In this document: positions 23,340 through 35,774 of the stretch, in pieces
Layout of the letters: each line of letters begins with the position of its first letter
How positions within the stretch are numbered: the first letter of the stretch is position 1
DNA from: Paragorgia papillata
Taxonomy: Eukaryota; Cnidaria; Anthozoa; Scleralcyonacea; Coralliidae
Length of the DNA stretch: 64,000 nt
Reading direction: 5' to 3'
Assembly (NCBI GenBank): GCA_035771165.1
Contig: JAWNZC010000337.1
Span: forward strand, 5,896,001-5,960,000
Notes under the pieces: model-generated
Database searches by the model: none
What the model was told of the DNA's origin: nothing
What the model saw: only the letters and a program-made list of their open reading frames with translations
Made by a program: the position numbers and the translations under genes

Positions 23340-24935
23340 ATCGGACACTTTTACGTACGTCTAAAAATCTACCAATGGCAATGAGTTTTTGTTTTGATGA
23401 ATATATTATTATATCACTATCATACTATACATGATATGCATAATTAGGCCCAACTGAACATTGAAACATTATATCTTTAAAGGTGCATTCCACAAATTTC
23501 TTCTGCGCATGACCGGCCACCTTTGTTTTGTGAGTTTCACAAACAAGACATTCGTAAACCGTTGGAGCAACATGGCAGAAAACCAAGTGACCGGCAAGGA
23601 TATCTTATCGGATTTGATTTTCTTCTCTTCCGATCTTCTAAAAATGTTTTGTTTCTAGTAAAAGTAATGAAAAGAAGCAAGAAAAGCTTACAAGCTTGAA
23701 AGAGCTACGTATCAGGGATTTTTTTTGTAAATATTAATTATATAAACATTAGTTTTGTACATGCGCATAACAGAGAGGAATGCATCTTTAAATATTTCAT
23801 ATAATTTTATGTTTTGTTAGAAAGGGGCTCGGGATGTTACAATAAGAGCTTTATTGTAAACGTTTCACCCCCGGCAGGTATAAACCTCAATATGGATCAC
23901 GTGGACAAACGGCGTGGTCATTGGAATCACGGTTAATAATAGCCTGCGTGCAGTCCCAGACTTCCAAAGGAAGTGAAGCTTCAATTACAATCAATTGCAA
24001 CTTACTTTTCACCAAAAAACTTCGTTCCGAAGTTCGCAAGTTTGTCGGGAAGTTCAAAGTTCGTTTTAAACTAATCATTTGATTGGCTGCTAGCTTGGTT
24101 CCTAGCAGTCAATCAAATGCGTAGTTCTGAAAACAACAACAGCGTAAAGACATGCGCATTGATTTAGTATTAGTCCCACATTTTATGTTCTGGGCAAACT
24201 GTAATAAATTCTTGAGATAACATACCAGTAACACAATGAAAGTTTGCCTTTCGTTTAGGGCGCTGCCGCTACAAGCGGGTTCAGCGAACCTACTTCGAAA
24301 TAGGCAAACACTTGTCTCTACTTCTCGATTGGGGGCGCTACCAGTGTACTCTACTCAAAATGTTTTAATTTAGGCAACTAGGCAAGGTCCCGTTGCATTG
24401 GGCAATGATATATACCTTGTGCATAAACATTAGGTATGATTAGTTACTAATCGTACCTCATCTTTATGCATCGGGTTATTTCGATATTAAATGTGCGTGT
24501 GGAAACAATGAAAACCGAGGTGGCCGTGATATTAATATATATATATATGATTAGATTACGTTACTAACATTAGTCTAACCAACCAGTGACCACGGCGAGA
24601 AGAAGACGAAGGAAAGGATGATTTACGTTTCGTTTTGTTTAAAGTTTTTCACTAAGATGAGAACACTAGCTGCCACAGAAGTAAGTAACATCATTATTTG
24701 TAAAGTATAGTCTTAAATGCTAAGCCGGTCACACAGGTTTATAAAGTAAGTTTTACATTATTTTGTTAGTATTTATAGTCGAATAAAATCAATATATACG
24801 ATTAAGCATTGTTCTCATTTTATCCGACTGTGTCGAACTCCCGCGAACCGTGATTCATTCGATTTCTGCTTAGTAAACATCGTCTCATAGTTTGAGCTTG
24901 GGCTACCGTGTACGGCTTGGCAAGTTAGCAAATAC
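23340..24935. other. Intergenic with one small hairpin
   Basis: A hairpin CATTTGATTGGCTGCTAGC / complement occurs at 24076-24120. An ATG at 24657 followed by a GTAAGT donor after eight codons could be a tiny first exon, but no partner was found. No other feature was recognised. Confidence 0.35.
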
Positions 24936-25098
24936 TTCGTGTATTATGGTTCAAGCAGATCCATTACACCGCAGCCTATAGCTAGTATATTGCGGGCTCG
25001 CATTGCCCGAACCTCAGCGAAGCTTGCTTCGGAAACGATATGCCTAGCCGATGTGCCCCGATGCACCGCAACACCTGGTGACGGAAGTGCACAAATAC

Positions 25099-25180
25099 CA
25101 GCCTCGTACCCAGGCGTCTTTGGGGAAGTTGCGCTGAGCGCGCCCACGCAACTTCCTCAAAGACGCCTGGGTACGAGGCT
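25099..25180. repeat. Short palindrome with CTCGTACCCAGGCG ends
   Basis: The arms (CTCGTACCCAGGCGTCTTTG against its complement, about 31 bp each) surround a 13-bp CG-rich loop. The outer motif CTCGTACCCAGG recurs at 17603, 25249, 38857 and 39128. Confidence 0.75.
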
Positions 25181-25479
25181 GCGGATGGCCCAGAGTCTAG
25201 CCTGCGTGCAGACGCTTGTATTTCCGGAGCTTGTGTCTCTCGTTTCCCAATCTCGTACCCAGAGCCTTCGCCCGCGCGCAAATTTTTATCGGTTGAATAA
25301 TTGACAATGGTTTTTATATGAAGGGTTGTATTGAAGTTCCCTGTCCTTTCGAAAGCCTTGAGGGGTTTTAAATTTTATCTGGCGACTGAAACAGGGGCGG
25401 ATTTAGCGTGAAAATTGTTAAGAAATAATTATAAATATCATCATATATTAACTTACTAATTGGTCTAAACAAGAAAAAT

Positions 25480-25765
25480 TGCGAGGGCTGACTGGTTTAG
25501 ACTTTTGCAGGATTTGGGCCGATTTAGATATTTTGATTGGTCCAAACCAGATAAATTGCGAGCGCTGCTGACTGGTTTAGGTGTTTTGCAGGATTTAGAC
25601 CGATTTAGCCAATCCCGGTTTAGAATCTTGCAGGATTTAGGCCGATTTAACCATTCGCATTGGTCCAAAACAGCCAAATCGCGAGCGCTGACTGGTTTAG
25701 ATTTTTGCAGGATTTAGGCCGATTTACCCATTGTGATTGGCCAAAACGAGGCAAATCGTTGAATC
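25480..25765 (+). repeat. Degenerate minisatellite
   Basis: Three to four diverged units share CTGACTGGTTTAG, TTTTGCAGGATTTAGGCCGA and 'GATTGGTCCAAAACAG'. Spacing varies from about 40 to 120 bp. Non-coding. Confidence 0.7.
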
Positions 25766-26084
25766 TTATTGGTTGATTGCTTTGCCGAAAGTATGCCTTA
25801 CCAGAAGCCTGCAAAATGCGGTCTGCAAGGTCTTCGTTCAGTCTAATTCTGTTCGATCGATTCATGGCTTCTACAAGCTTGTTAGATCATGCGTTGTGTG
25901 CTTTAAAAAGTAGCGATGATGTTCTTTTGCGGCAAATGTATGTTGATTTGTCTGCGGGAATCAGCGCTTGTCGAGTATTGGCGGCCGGAGAGCATTTCCC
26001 CAAGATTGGGAAGATATCGGTGCTGAGACGGTCTATTTGCCACAACACATGAAGGCGGACAAGCTAGAGTAAGCCATATTGGAA

Positions 26085-26330
26085 ACTTGTCAAGAACCAA
26101 ACCTCTGGAACCAAACAGCAGTTGAACAGCAAGTATTCGGCATTTCGCACATTTTGGACAGTTTAATAAAACGCAGAATCTTGAACTTTATTGAACTGAA
26201 TTTTATCTGGCGACTGAAACTTGTCAAGAACCAAACCTCTGGAACCAAACAGCAGTTGAACAGCAAGTATTCGGCGGTTCGCACATTTTGGACATTTTAA
26301 CAAGTTTAATAAAACGCAGAATCTTGAAAT
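26085..26330 (+). repeat. 134-bp tandem duplication
   Basis: The block beginning ACTTGTCAAGAACCAAACCT and running through AAAACGCAGAATCTTGA occurs at 26085 and again at 26219. The preceding TTTTATCTGGCGACTGAAAC also recurs at 25372. The two units are nearly identical, so the duplication is young. Confidence 0.8.
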
Positions 26331-26948
26331 GAAAGCATAATCTTCAAATGAAAGCTCATTCAAATCTGACAACATACGTACACAATATATTTCAACGATG
26401 CGTAGTTCTGAAATTATTACTAGTCATCTTGTTCCACAACTGACAAGATGCCCCGTGCAAATGATATGCTGTATTTGCCGCCGTGCCACTTCGGCTACGA
26501 CAAGTTTGCTACTCGCCGCTTTCTCTCTTGGAAGCATTCAAAAGCCGTCGATTACTTGCTGTTTAAAATGCTGTTTAGTTCTTGACAAGTTTATCCGTCA
26601 GATAAAATTTAAAATCCCTCGAACTTCCATTTGCGAAGATTTCGATCTCTGGCGGCGCATGCTCTTTTCAATCGGCAACCTGTTTTTCGGTTTCCGGCGA
26701 TGGATTCCCAGAGCTTCCAATCTCGTCCCCAGAGCCAAATTGCACCGGCCGCGCGGGCCAATATAATGGCTCTGGGCAAATCGATTTCAGACACCCAAAA
26801 ATTGGGTGTCCCGTGACCTGCGCAGTAGTTATTTCGTACCTAGGCTCTCTAGAATCTGTATACGCGGTTGAAATATTCTCTTTTGGAGAAGTCTATTTCT
26901 TACTTAGGTTTTCAGAATATTGGCGAAAATATTACTTTAATTCATTAT

Positions 26949-28340
26949 GACAGACGGTAGAGGACACGACAATTGCTCGCTAGATGCCGCCATTGATTTT
27001 TCTGTGGAAAAAATTGGGAAAAGCGGCTTAAAAATGAAGCCTCAGCAGAGGACGATATTCAGTACGTGAACTGGCATAATACAAATTTTGTATTTGTATT
27101 CCCAAGATGTGCTTGCAGCCAACTTGCTTTGCTAAATCCTTTAATTTTTCAACTATCCTATTGCCTTTCGTGTACAATTTTCTGAAAGGGGAGAGTCAAC
27201 GCAGGTGTTCCTTTAATAATATGGTGATACCACTGCGTATGATCTGCTGTTGAAGTCTCAACTAATTTTTGCCCATCCAGAAGTATTTGTCGACAATATG
27301 AAGGTATGCTTTTCTCATAAATGCTTGTTTTTGAATTACCGTGGTAGTGTGGTTAGATATGTTAAAGTGAGTTAATTGTCTGGCCTAGTTAGTAGGTGTT
27401 GTGCATAATTGGCATTTTAAATCTGGTCCAAAGTTCAGTTCATACAGTTAATTCCAGTGTGAGAACCATGCATAATGATCAAATAATTTATTGTACCTAA
27501 CCCTCGCAATTAATCATCCAATCAAATGTCTACATTAGCATCACATGCCAGCCCAATATTTTACGATGATATAATTTGGGCAGCAACCTTTGGACAGGGA
27601 CAAGGTATATGGTATTTACCTGAATTGCACAATTATTTGTTGGATATAATAAGAATACCTATTGGATTCACCTGATATGGAAAATATTTAAGTCTCAAAT
27701 TTTAATATTAACAGGCTCGACCTGCGATCTTGCCCAATATTGAATTTTTGACTTAAATATGTTGCCATGTTGGGCTTAGATGAATCCAATAAGTTATATT
27801 ATCCGCTTACTGACATACAATTAAAATTTATTGGTTTTCTAAAATAATATAAATTAAAACCAAGCCAAAATATATGTATGGTTCTAATTTTAGTATATAT
27901 TTGTTTATTTAAACTCATTTGATTTGATGTGTATTTACATGTATATTATTTTGGTCTTTTAGGAAAGATTTTCACCATGCTTATGGGAAACTGGGCTTGC
28001 TTACTACAAGATTTCCTGATTCATCTAAATTGGCTTTAACTGCAACAGCAACCCAAACCAGAGAAAAGGAGAGTGTGAGTCTTTAGGGCTTACTAATTAT
28101 CAATGCAAACATTATTGAAGTAAACCCAGAGCAGTGAAATACTGTATATATTTTGCTGTGTCAAGTTGGCCAAACACAGGAGAAGACAAGCCACACCAGA
28201 TCCTAACGTTTGTTGCTGATGAACTTAGACAGAAGAAAATAAATGCACCAAAGACATTAGTGTATGGTACAATGGAATGGATGTTATGGTGCATACTTGG
28301 AACAGATGGATGATGACATTAAGACATTTGACGTGTGACA
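26949..28340 (+). pseudogene. RecQ-like DNA helicase pseudogene
   Basis: Pieces of a superfamily 2 RecQ-type helicase appear in order. They are a first exon with the Q-motif region (AAIDFSVEKIGKSGLKMKPQ), then a degraded Walker A region PTCFAKSFNF where functional proteins have PTGxGKSLxF, then LLPFVYNFLKG. Next comes QLIFAHPEVFVDNMK with a GTATGC donor. After an intron-like gap come FHHAYGKLGLLTTRF, then DSSKLALTATATQ, NANIIEVNPEQ-stop, ADELRQKKINAPKTLVYG and GAYLEQMDDDIKTF. Frameshifts separate the last three, and the DExH segment is not visible. Intron remnants suggest a decayed duplicate rather than a retrocopy. Confidence 0.82.
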
Positions 28341-28755
28341 TCATCCAACAGTATATTATTATTAGACTATAATAGCTCGATGTGTGGAACATTGCAGAGT
28401 TGTTTCTAGTATAACAAGAAATTTAGAATTTTGAGAGAAAGAACTTCTAGGATAACATATTATACAGTGTATGTAAACAAAATAGATTTTCTCTAAGATG
28501 GATATGTATCTACAATGGACAGAGTGAGTCCTTAAGATTTCTGCTGACAGAGTTCCCGCTTATATATTCAGTGTAGTTCACAATGTTTGTAAGACATAAA
28601 GACAAATCTTAAAGATATGAAAGTATATTTGACCAAAGTGTTGTATCTGTTAATAAAACTGACTGAACATTTTAACAGTAGAGTACACATAATACTAGGT
28701 TATTAGACTCAACAATAAATCATTGCCACAATACTATCGGTGACCCAACACAGAA
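28341..28755. other. No feature seen
   Basis: AT-rich sequence following the helicase pseudogene. No coding or repeat signal was recognised. Confidence 0.3.
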
Positions 28756-28763
28756 CTACTGGG

Positions 28764-29028
28764 CAGTGGCAGCACTATGTGGCTGTGGGGCCCGGTGTGA
28801 GAAAAAAATTTGGGCCCCCCTCCCACAAAGTGACGACATATGTAGGGGTTCCAGAATCTCCACTGGAAAATTTTTGAATTTAGGGTCTCTGAAATTTCCT
28901 GCATTTTGAGAGCACTTTTGAGTAAAATCTGAGTGACAACCTGTGCAGTCTGTTAATAGTTTGGGGTTTGGATGGGCCGATGGGCCCCAGTGTGGCGCAC
29001 AGTTTGCACACCTGTAGTGCCACCACTG
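28764..29028. mobile_element. Small hAT-type MITE (265 bp)
   Basis: The ends CAGTGGCAGCACTATGTGG and, reversed, CAGTGGTGGCACTACAGGTG are inverted repeats. The flanks CTACTGGG and CTACTAGG match at 7 of 8 positions, as expected for an aged hAT target duplication. The interior (GGGTCTCTGAAAT..TGCATTTTG) is shared with 8560-8640, 32395-32470 and 59335-59400. Confidence 0.8.
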
Positions 29029-29660
29029 CTACTAGGAACCACCTACTAGTTTGTGGTAAAGACTGCTGATGAGAACTTGGACCATGAAATATTAATGACT
29101 CAAACAGTAACAGTACTATGCCAACACACCACTAGCTTTTTTAAGTCATTTAGTGTTTATTATAATTACCTACAGGCATTGGTAATTTTACACAGTAACA
29201 CACCTGAAAAAACATTTTCATGGGATACATTTCCACTAATTAATTTGAATTGTCACAATTATGAGATCATAGATTGGATGGAGGGCCTCTAACTCTCTGT
29301 TTCATGTCTGTTATACCACCAGGTGCCATAAAAAACAATAACAAAAAAAAAAAGCTGACCTGTAACCATCACTGAAATAAAGTAGTGTGCTGCGTAGGCA
29401 GTGTTGAAATACAAATCGAAATATAAGACTGACTGTTCACTTCATGAATGAATGAATGCCTTACAATTATACCATCTGTCAGTATCATTATTAAATGACA
29501 TGAGCAGGGGTGGTGGAAGTGTGCCCCATGCGGGGGTGACAAACCGTTTTAAACAACATTTTTAACTAACTTAACCTAATATATTATAACAATGGGATTG
29601 AAATGAAAGCAAAGAAACTACCATGCAGGTATATGCATGATATACAGCCATATACCTATT
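29029..29660. other. Intergenic; one dispersed repeat fragment
   Basis: At 29385-29440 a 'GTAGTGTGCTGCGTAGGCAG' block repeats the element end seen at 5016 and 45150. An open frame at 29053-29292 shows no recognisable domain. Confidence 0.35.
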
Positions 29661-29670
29661 AGACATGTCC

Positions 29671-29923
29671 AATAGGCCATTTTCAAAACCACATACTGTA
29701 TGGTTCATACATATATTATTCTGGAAGGACAACATTTTATAATGCCATCTATATTGGGGGGAAAATGCTTCAGGATTTGAGTAAACAACAGCTGTATGGG
29801 CAAAGCATGATAAACTGATCCTACATCACTTTCTCAATGAGATTGATGCCATATTAAACATTTTGTCCTTCCAGCATAATAATACGTATGAACCATATCA
29901 TGTGATTTTGAAAATGACCTATT
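29671..29923. mobile_element. Foldback MITE, about 75-bp arms
   Basis: The left arm starts AATAGGCCATTTTCAAAACC and the right arm ends GATTTTGAAAATGACCTATT. The inner arm words CTGGAAGGACAA and TTGTCCTTCCAG also pair. Diverged but clear inverted repeats around a 100-bp centre. Confidence 0.78.
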
Positions 29924-30890
29924 AAAAAGGCTCAAACAGTCTGACAAAACTTTGAACTGATGCAAGTATATGTTTGTTCACTTAAGTTAGGACAAAAAAG
30001 GTTTATCTAGGTGCTTTATTAGTGCATTCCTACCCAGACTGCAAATGAGCCTGAAAATGGTTTGCAGGAAGTCTAAAAATTCAAGCATGCCCACATACCC
30101 CCCAGAGAGGCTACCACAAACAGCATCTTGCCTCCACACTAAAAAACATCTTCTGCAGTCCCCGTCTAAAACAGGACGGTGTAATTTGGCAACTAATGCT
30201 TAACCCATTTGGATATAACCATGTAAAATAATACACTTTTCTAATTAACTTTAGACCACTATATAGATTATCACATTATAATTTTAAGAAAGCAATGCCT
30301 TCTACCAGGCAATACTGCCAATTAAGGAATAGTAATTTTACACATATAAAAGTTATAAACAGTGTCATATTGATAAAATAATATATTTTTGTTAAAATCA
30401 GAAGATACATAACATATTATATAAAGTCATATACATGTACCTTTAAACCGGTAAACTCAGATAATTATGAATTGATCTATTAAAGTTATTATTCAAATAG
30501 TCATGACAATATTCCAACGGAAACTTTATTGAAATCACTCCCAATGATATTTATTTTTGTACATACAAGCACGGGAATGTGAAATCTGTATATTTCGCCA
30601 CGAGCAGTTCGCCAGTTCGGTGCCTTATATGTCATACCCAAACGTTCTTTTTCTCGGATGGAAACACGAATTCGGAATTCCAAACATATTACAAAGGCCA
30701 AAAAGTATTTCTTGTCTCTTGTCGCACATTTTGTCAGATTTTAGTCCCAAATAAACATGTATTCTACTTCACTCCTTCTCACGAAAACAACAGCAAGACA
30801 TGAAGACCGCGCTGGAAGCATGGGTGTGAAATTATCTGCGCAGCGCAGTAGGCGTCGAACGTTTAACCAATCAGAGTCAAGTTTCAAATC
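29924..30890. other. Upstream intergenic region of the phosphatase gene
   Basis: No gene was recognised. The last 150 bp become GC-richer and may be part of the DUSP11 promoter. Confidence 0.35.
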
Positions 30891-30892
30891 GA

Positions 30893-31060
30893 TTGTCCCA
30901 GAGCCTCTTTTCCGCTCGCGTGCGAGGGGTTTGGCTCTGGGGACGAGATTGCAGAGCTTCCGTTTGCGCGGCCCGAGAAGGCTCTGGGAACGAGATTGCT
31001 CTTCCCGGGTGGGGAACGTGGGCTCTGGGAACGAGATTGCGGATTGCTATAAAATTCAAA
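30893..31060 (+). promoter_or_regulatory. Proximal upstream region of DUSP11 with three copies of a 20-bp motif
   Basis: GGCTCTGGGRACGAGATTGC occurs at 30933-30952, 30980-30999 and 31021-31040, the last ending 20 bp before the ATG. The reverse complement (CTCGTWCCCAGAGCC) recurs through the window as the end of repeat families, so the proximal promoter or 5' UTR appears to be built from transposon ends. The promoter role is inferred from position only. Confidence 0.55.
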
Positions 31061-31128
31061 ATGGCCTCCGGAGGAGAGTTTCGAAATGCAATCAAGACTG
31101 CTTTTAAATTTTGCCGTATTCCAGATAA
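31061..31128 (+). CDS. DUSP11: DUSP11 exon 1
   Basis: ATG through IPD, ending in phase 2 at CCAGATAA|GTATGT. The residues FCRIPDK line up with the IPERW region of vertebrate proteins. The N-terminus is shorter than in human. Confidence 0.78.
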
Positions 31129-34100
31129 GTATGTAACATTTATTTAGAAACAATTGATTTTCTACGCTTTTATTTTGTTAAAATTAAGTTCTGTATCGCT
31201 TGTCTTGGAGCTTCATTTGAATAATTTGTTTCTTTGTTTGTCTTGTTGTGCATGCAGCATGTCGTATGAAAAGTGAAAGTAAAAGTGGAAAGTTGTTGAC
31301 CAAAAGCCATTCATTACAGCCACTCCCTTGAAACAATATTAGATTAACGGTTCTCTAGTCGAGGTCTGACTTGAAATATTATTTGGACTATACTATTGTG
31401 TCACTAGTTCATTCACTGGATTTGCTTTTTTTGTAAAATATTACATTGCCCGTATTTTATGAAATCCTTTATTGCCTTGTTTGTGCTTGAACATGAGTTT
31501 ACGACGTTAAGTGTGAAGGTACAACTGCAGTTTTTGAATAGCAGATACTAGCATTGGTCAAACACTAGGTCTAATACTGTAGATAGGCTCAAGTTAACCC
31601 CAAGAATGCCAAAATAAATGCTAAACACTTCTCAGAAGGTCAGCAGACTACTGCGAAATGTACTGTATGTGGTCTAGACAGCAAAGTAGAGTAAAGTATG
31701 TAGTCTAGACAGCAAAGTACATACATGTATGTAGTCTAGACAACAAACTTGGGCAATGGTGCACTTGAGATGTGTCATTTTGCCACTCTATGCCACTTTA
31801 TGCTGCCCTGGCCTGAAAAGAAATGGCAGAGAGGTATAGACATGGTACACCTAAAAAGTATTGAATAATGAATTACCTTTTCTAAGCAAATCATGGTTGT
31901 CCAAAGTTTGCCCCTGACATTCTAAGCTTTTATGCACTCAAGATCTTGGAAACTGCTCAACTCTGCAGTCTGGCTTGTAGTATCTGCCAAACTGCAGTCT
32001 ATCAACTTTGAAAAACTTTTACAGTCAAAATGGAAATACCTTCCGACTTCTACTTCTGTAGTTTATTGAGTATTACTGTATTTCTGTAGTTGCTACTGAA
32101 GCGTATGAAAATTTTATTGTTGAAAAATGTGAATAAAAAGTATAATTTTGCTTTCATGGAATTTAATCATAATATAATGAATGTCTTTCCCAAATCAATA
32201 CCAACAAACAAATATAGATCAAGAATAAGTGCTTTTTGTCACTATATTTTTCTCATGTTTCTGTAGTGGCTACAGAAATACAGTAATAAGCAGATTGCAA
32301 AGGTATTTCCATTTTGACTGTAACAGGAGTGGATCCAGGAATTTAGAAACAGGGGGGAGGGGTTGTGAATGCATGAGAAACTTCTAGGGAGGTCTGAGGT
32401 ATACCCCCCTGGAAAAGTTTTGAATTCTTAGGTCTCAGAAATGCTGTTTCTGGCATTTTGGGGTAGTTTTGGGTGAGGTGTTAACACAAAGTTATGCATA
32501 AATAAAAGCTAGAGTGTTCACTTTGGCACATGCATTACCCCCCCCCCCCTACCCTCCTTGGATCTGCACATGTTTAAATGAAGGAATGTAAATGAAAATC
32601 TACTAGTACTGTAGTTCTAAACTTGGGTCAAGTTTGTCTTGAAAGCCACAGCACTGGAGCATTATTTTTATAGACATCAGTTTTTAAAGCAAGCAAGAAA
32701 AGTTGTGATGAGAGACCGACTTGGTGTATCTGCAGCATTTTGATTATAATTAGTAGTTTAGTATGAAAGGTGATTGACACTTAGCATTTACATGTACCTC
32801 CAACTCTTAATGTCAACGCGTCTCCCCCCGCCCCTCAAATTTCAATTTACGGTTAATTTTTGCTTAGGAACAGCTTGGAAAATCAAGCTTCTTTTGTTGG
32901 ATATCTTACAATAAATTTATATATCTAATAGTATTTAACCCATTGCTGCTTAGGATGTCTGCTCAAGGAGGTCCATTTCATTTGATGAGTAAAATTATCT
33001 GGTGTTACATGTAGACAGATTAAAATTTTGAAATTTTGAAAGATATACATGAGCAGAGCGGGTGATAGCTGGCTAGTGTATAGTACAAAACTGATATTGT
33101 GGTGTTGGAAGATTATAATGGCAACAGTGTTTAGAACTCTTTACTGGCTTTGAGGCCAAATTTCAGTTCTGTTTTTTTATATGTAATATGATTGAAGTGC
33201 TTCAAGGTAATGAAGCAAATTTTTATTAGATCTGCATGACTGAAGTATTTTAAAACTAGTGCAATAACTATTGCAAGTGAAATGCTGTCTCACATAACAA
33301 GGACCTACTGAAATTTTAGAGAATTTCAAAAATAAGCCCAGTTTCGTTAATTATTCACTTCTCATTTATTCAGAAGTCAGAACAAAATTAAGTCAGAATA
33401 TATAGATATTTCAATTTATCCAATCCGACGGCAGAAATTTCGACAGAAATCGATAGTGTTGAAAAATTGACAGAAATCCGATCTCTCAACAAATATCTGG
33501 ACAAAAATCCACTATAGCAAAATCTGGCAACAATGTTGAGGAAAGTATATTAGTATCGAATGTTGCATGTTGAATTTATAATTAAGAAATGTAATAATAA
33601 ACTGTTCTTTGTTTGTGCCGTTTATTAAGTGATTTCTTAAGGTGGCCCGACAGTCTAAATCACAACAAATTATCGTTCCCCCCCCCCATAAAAAGTTTTG
33701 CACATGAGCTTCATTGCATACTGTAGTTCATTGCATAGCTCTAGTGGTGGTCTTGATTATTGGAAAGTTTTATACCCTCAAAGTTTACCTAAGTGAAGAA
33801 ATCGTGTTTCCAGTAAATTTGCATAAAATCTATCGCTTACCACCAACACAATTTCTCCAAGCCCTACAAGTCTAGATCTTTTCAATAATCAAGACCAACA
33901 CTAGAGTTATGCAATGAACTAAAATGAAGCTCATGAGACCTGTGCAAAACTTTTCATGAAAAAAATACGTTATTTCTCATAATTTAGACTGTCGAGCCAC
34001 CTTAATTATGACCAAATATTTTTGTGTGCTGTTGGCGCGCTGCCTCTCACCAAAAATTTAAGCCCGGTTAGACGGGGTTAGTACTTGGATGGGTGACCAC

Positions 34101-35740
34101 TTTGGAATGACCCCGTTGTCGAGCTTGTGACTCGTGTGAGTAGAGTTATAGTTGATCTCTCCTGTGCTTCGGGTTTTTTCCCGTCAGGTTCTCCGGTTTT
34201 CCTCCCTCCGTAAAATCAACATACACGTACGTTTAGCTGTGATCCGTAGTCTGAACTGTGTCGTTTGCGCACAACTCAAGCTGCCCGGAGCGCCTTTGAT
34301 ATGCCTTGACGTACATTGATCTGCGCCCTTCTCACTGATCTCTATAAAAGGACTGGACAGCGCATCTGAGCTCAATCGTGATGGCGGAAGTGAGCAGCGG
34401 CGGCCATATTGGGGTTGCTACTAACTTCCGGCTCAAAAACTGTGGGGCGCGAAACAACGGATGCGCCATCCAGTCCTTTAAAAGATCAGTGGTCCTTAAT
34501 TCAGCCGCTCGCTGCGAGTAAGGATGATTAGCCCCCAGTCCTTTATCTCTTATTTTTTATCCCTGTGAAACTCTGGTTTTCAGTAGATTAGTTGGGCAAT
34601 CGTCAAGATATTTTTGTTTATCATACATTGTATTAATAATGTTGTATCCATGGTATCTAGATGGAAGAATTATACTGCCTGTGGCAATACTATTTCAGGA
34701 GAAAGACTGATCTTGTTCAAAACTCCATTATCTGAGGTTTGTATATGCCACCATTCCATATATAATGTATATAAAGACTTGTCTATTGAAAATATTTTCT
34801 TCATTAGCTCTTGTGAATGTAGTACACCTTCGAAAACGAAGTCGGCTGTCGGCAATGTTGACTGAAATGCCAACCTGTCCACTTCAGAGGACGACAACTT
34901 GTCTTTCGCTGAGCCCAATCTAAAGTACATGTAGTTTTTCTTAATATAAAAATATTTTATAAAACACAACAGCGATACCAAATGTGTATGACAACCACTT
35001 TCTAAGACGTCAGAATTTGGTTTCAGTTTGTACAAGTAGTATATACATAAAAGGTTGCGTAGGAGTAGGAAGCGGTGGGCGTGGCTACAGGCGCTTGAGC
35101 ATCATTTCAGAAACTCCAAACTTGAAGATTTTCCGGGGGAGCATGCCCCCGGACTGCCCTAGCGGGTTCTCGCGCATTCGGCGCTCAATTTTAGCGCCAA
35201 TTCAAATTCATTCCTACGCAACTGAAAGCTTGAATATACGTTTTTATTTATTTATTGATATTTTCTCCACCACAGCCATGGACTGTCATTTTAAGGGTAC
35301 AGTATAGGAACTTTAGAGTAGGTTCGCAACTTTATTCCGACCCTAATTTTGACTCTTCGAGGACTGGTAGTACTGTTCCAGCGGGTTGGGAAATTTTTAT
35401 TAAATGTACATACCTGTAGTAGCTTAAACATTTTTGACTGATTTGTTTAAGATGTTAATCTTAGTTACTTTAAAATCCTAATCCTGCTATACTGAGTGAG
35501 ATATTACATTTCTATATGGAAACCAACTGAAGACCACTACTGTGTGTGACTGTGTATCGAAAAAAATTCAAAAATAATATACCGACTGCTACCCTGCGAG
35601 TTGGCGTGCATGCATGCATGGAATGATCATAAAAAGCCGCAATGATCATAAACTCTACTTAGCCTAATATATCCGCAACATACGCTCTGCCCTGATTAAT
35701 CTTCAAAGTCAAGAACAGCTTTATAGTTTTTATTTATATT

Positions 35741-35774
<34 letters not shown>

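Larger units (their letters stand above)
31129..34660 (+). other. DUSP11 intron 1, repeat-rich
   Basis: Holds a MITE (32020-32322), a hAT-like repeat (32324-32572), a dispersed repeat (32935-33025), a piggyBac-like MITE (33641-34001), a 5S-like SINE (34030-34230) and a palindrome (34330-34495). The 31140-32015 stretch holds nothing recognised. Confidence 0.7.

Noticed and set aside
24657..24680. ATG exon of eight codons with a GTAAGT donor
   Set aside because: No downstream exon could be linked to it.
29064..29094. CTGATGA followed by GAAA, a possible second hammerhead
   Set aside because: The intervening bases cannot form stem II and no stem I pairing exists.
29053..29292. 79-codon open frame
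   Set aside because: No recognisable domain or splice signals, and surrounded by repeats.
31267..31330. Candidate DUSP11 second exon reading WKVVDQKPFITATPLKQY
   Set aside because: It hits a stop after 18 residues, lacks a fitting acceptor in the needed phase and lacks the conserved Gly residues. The block at 34661-34736 matches far better and fits the phase.
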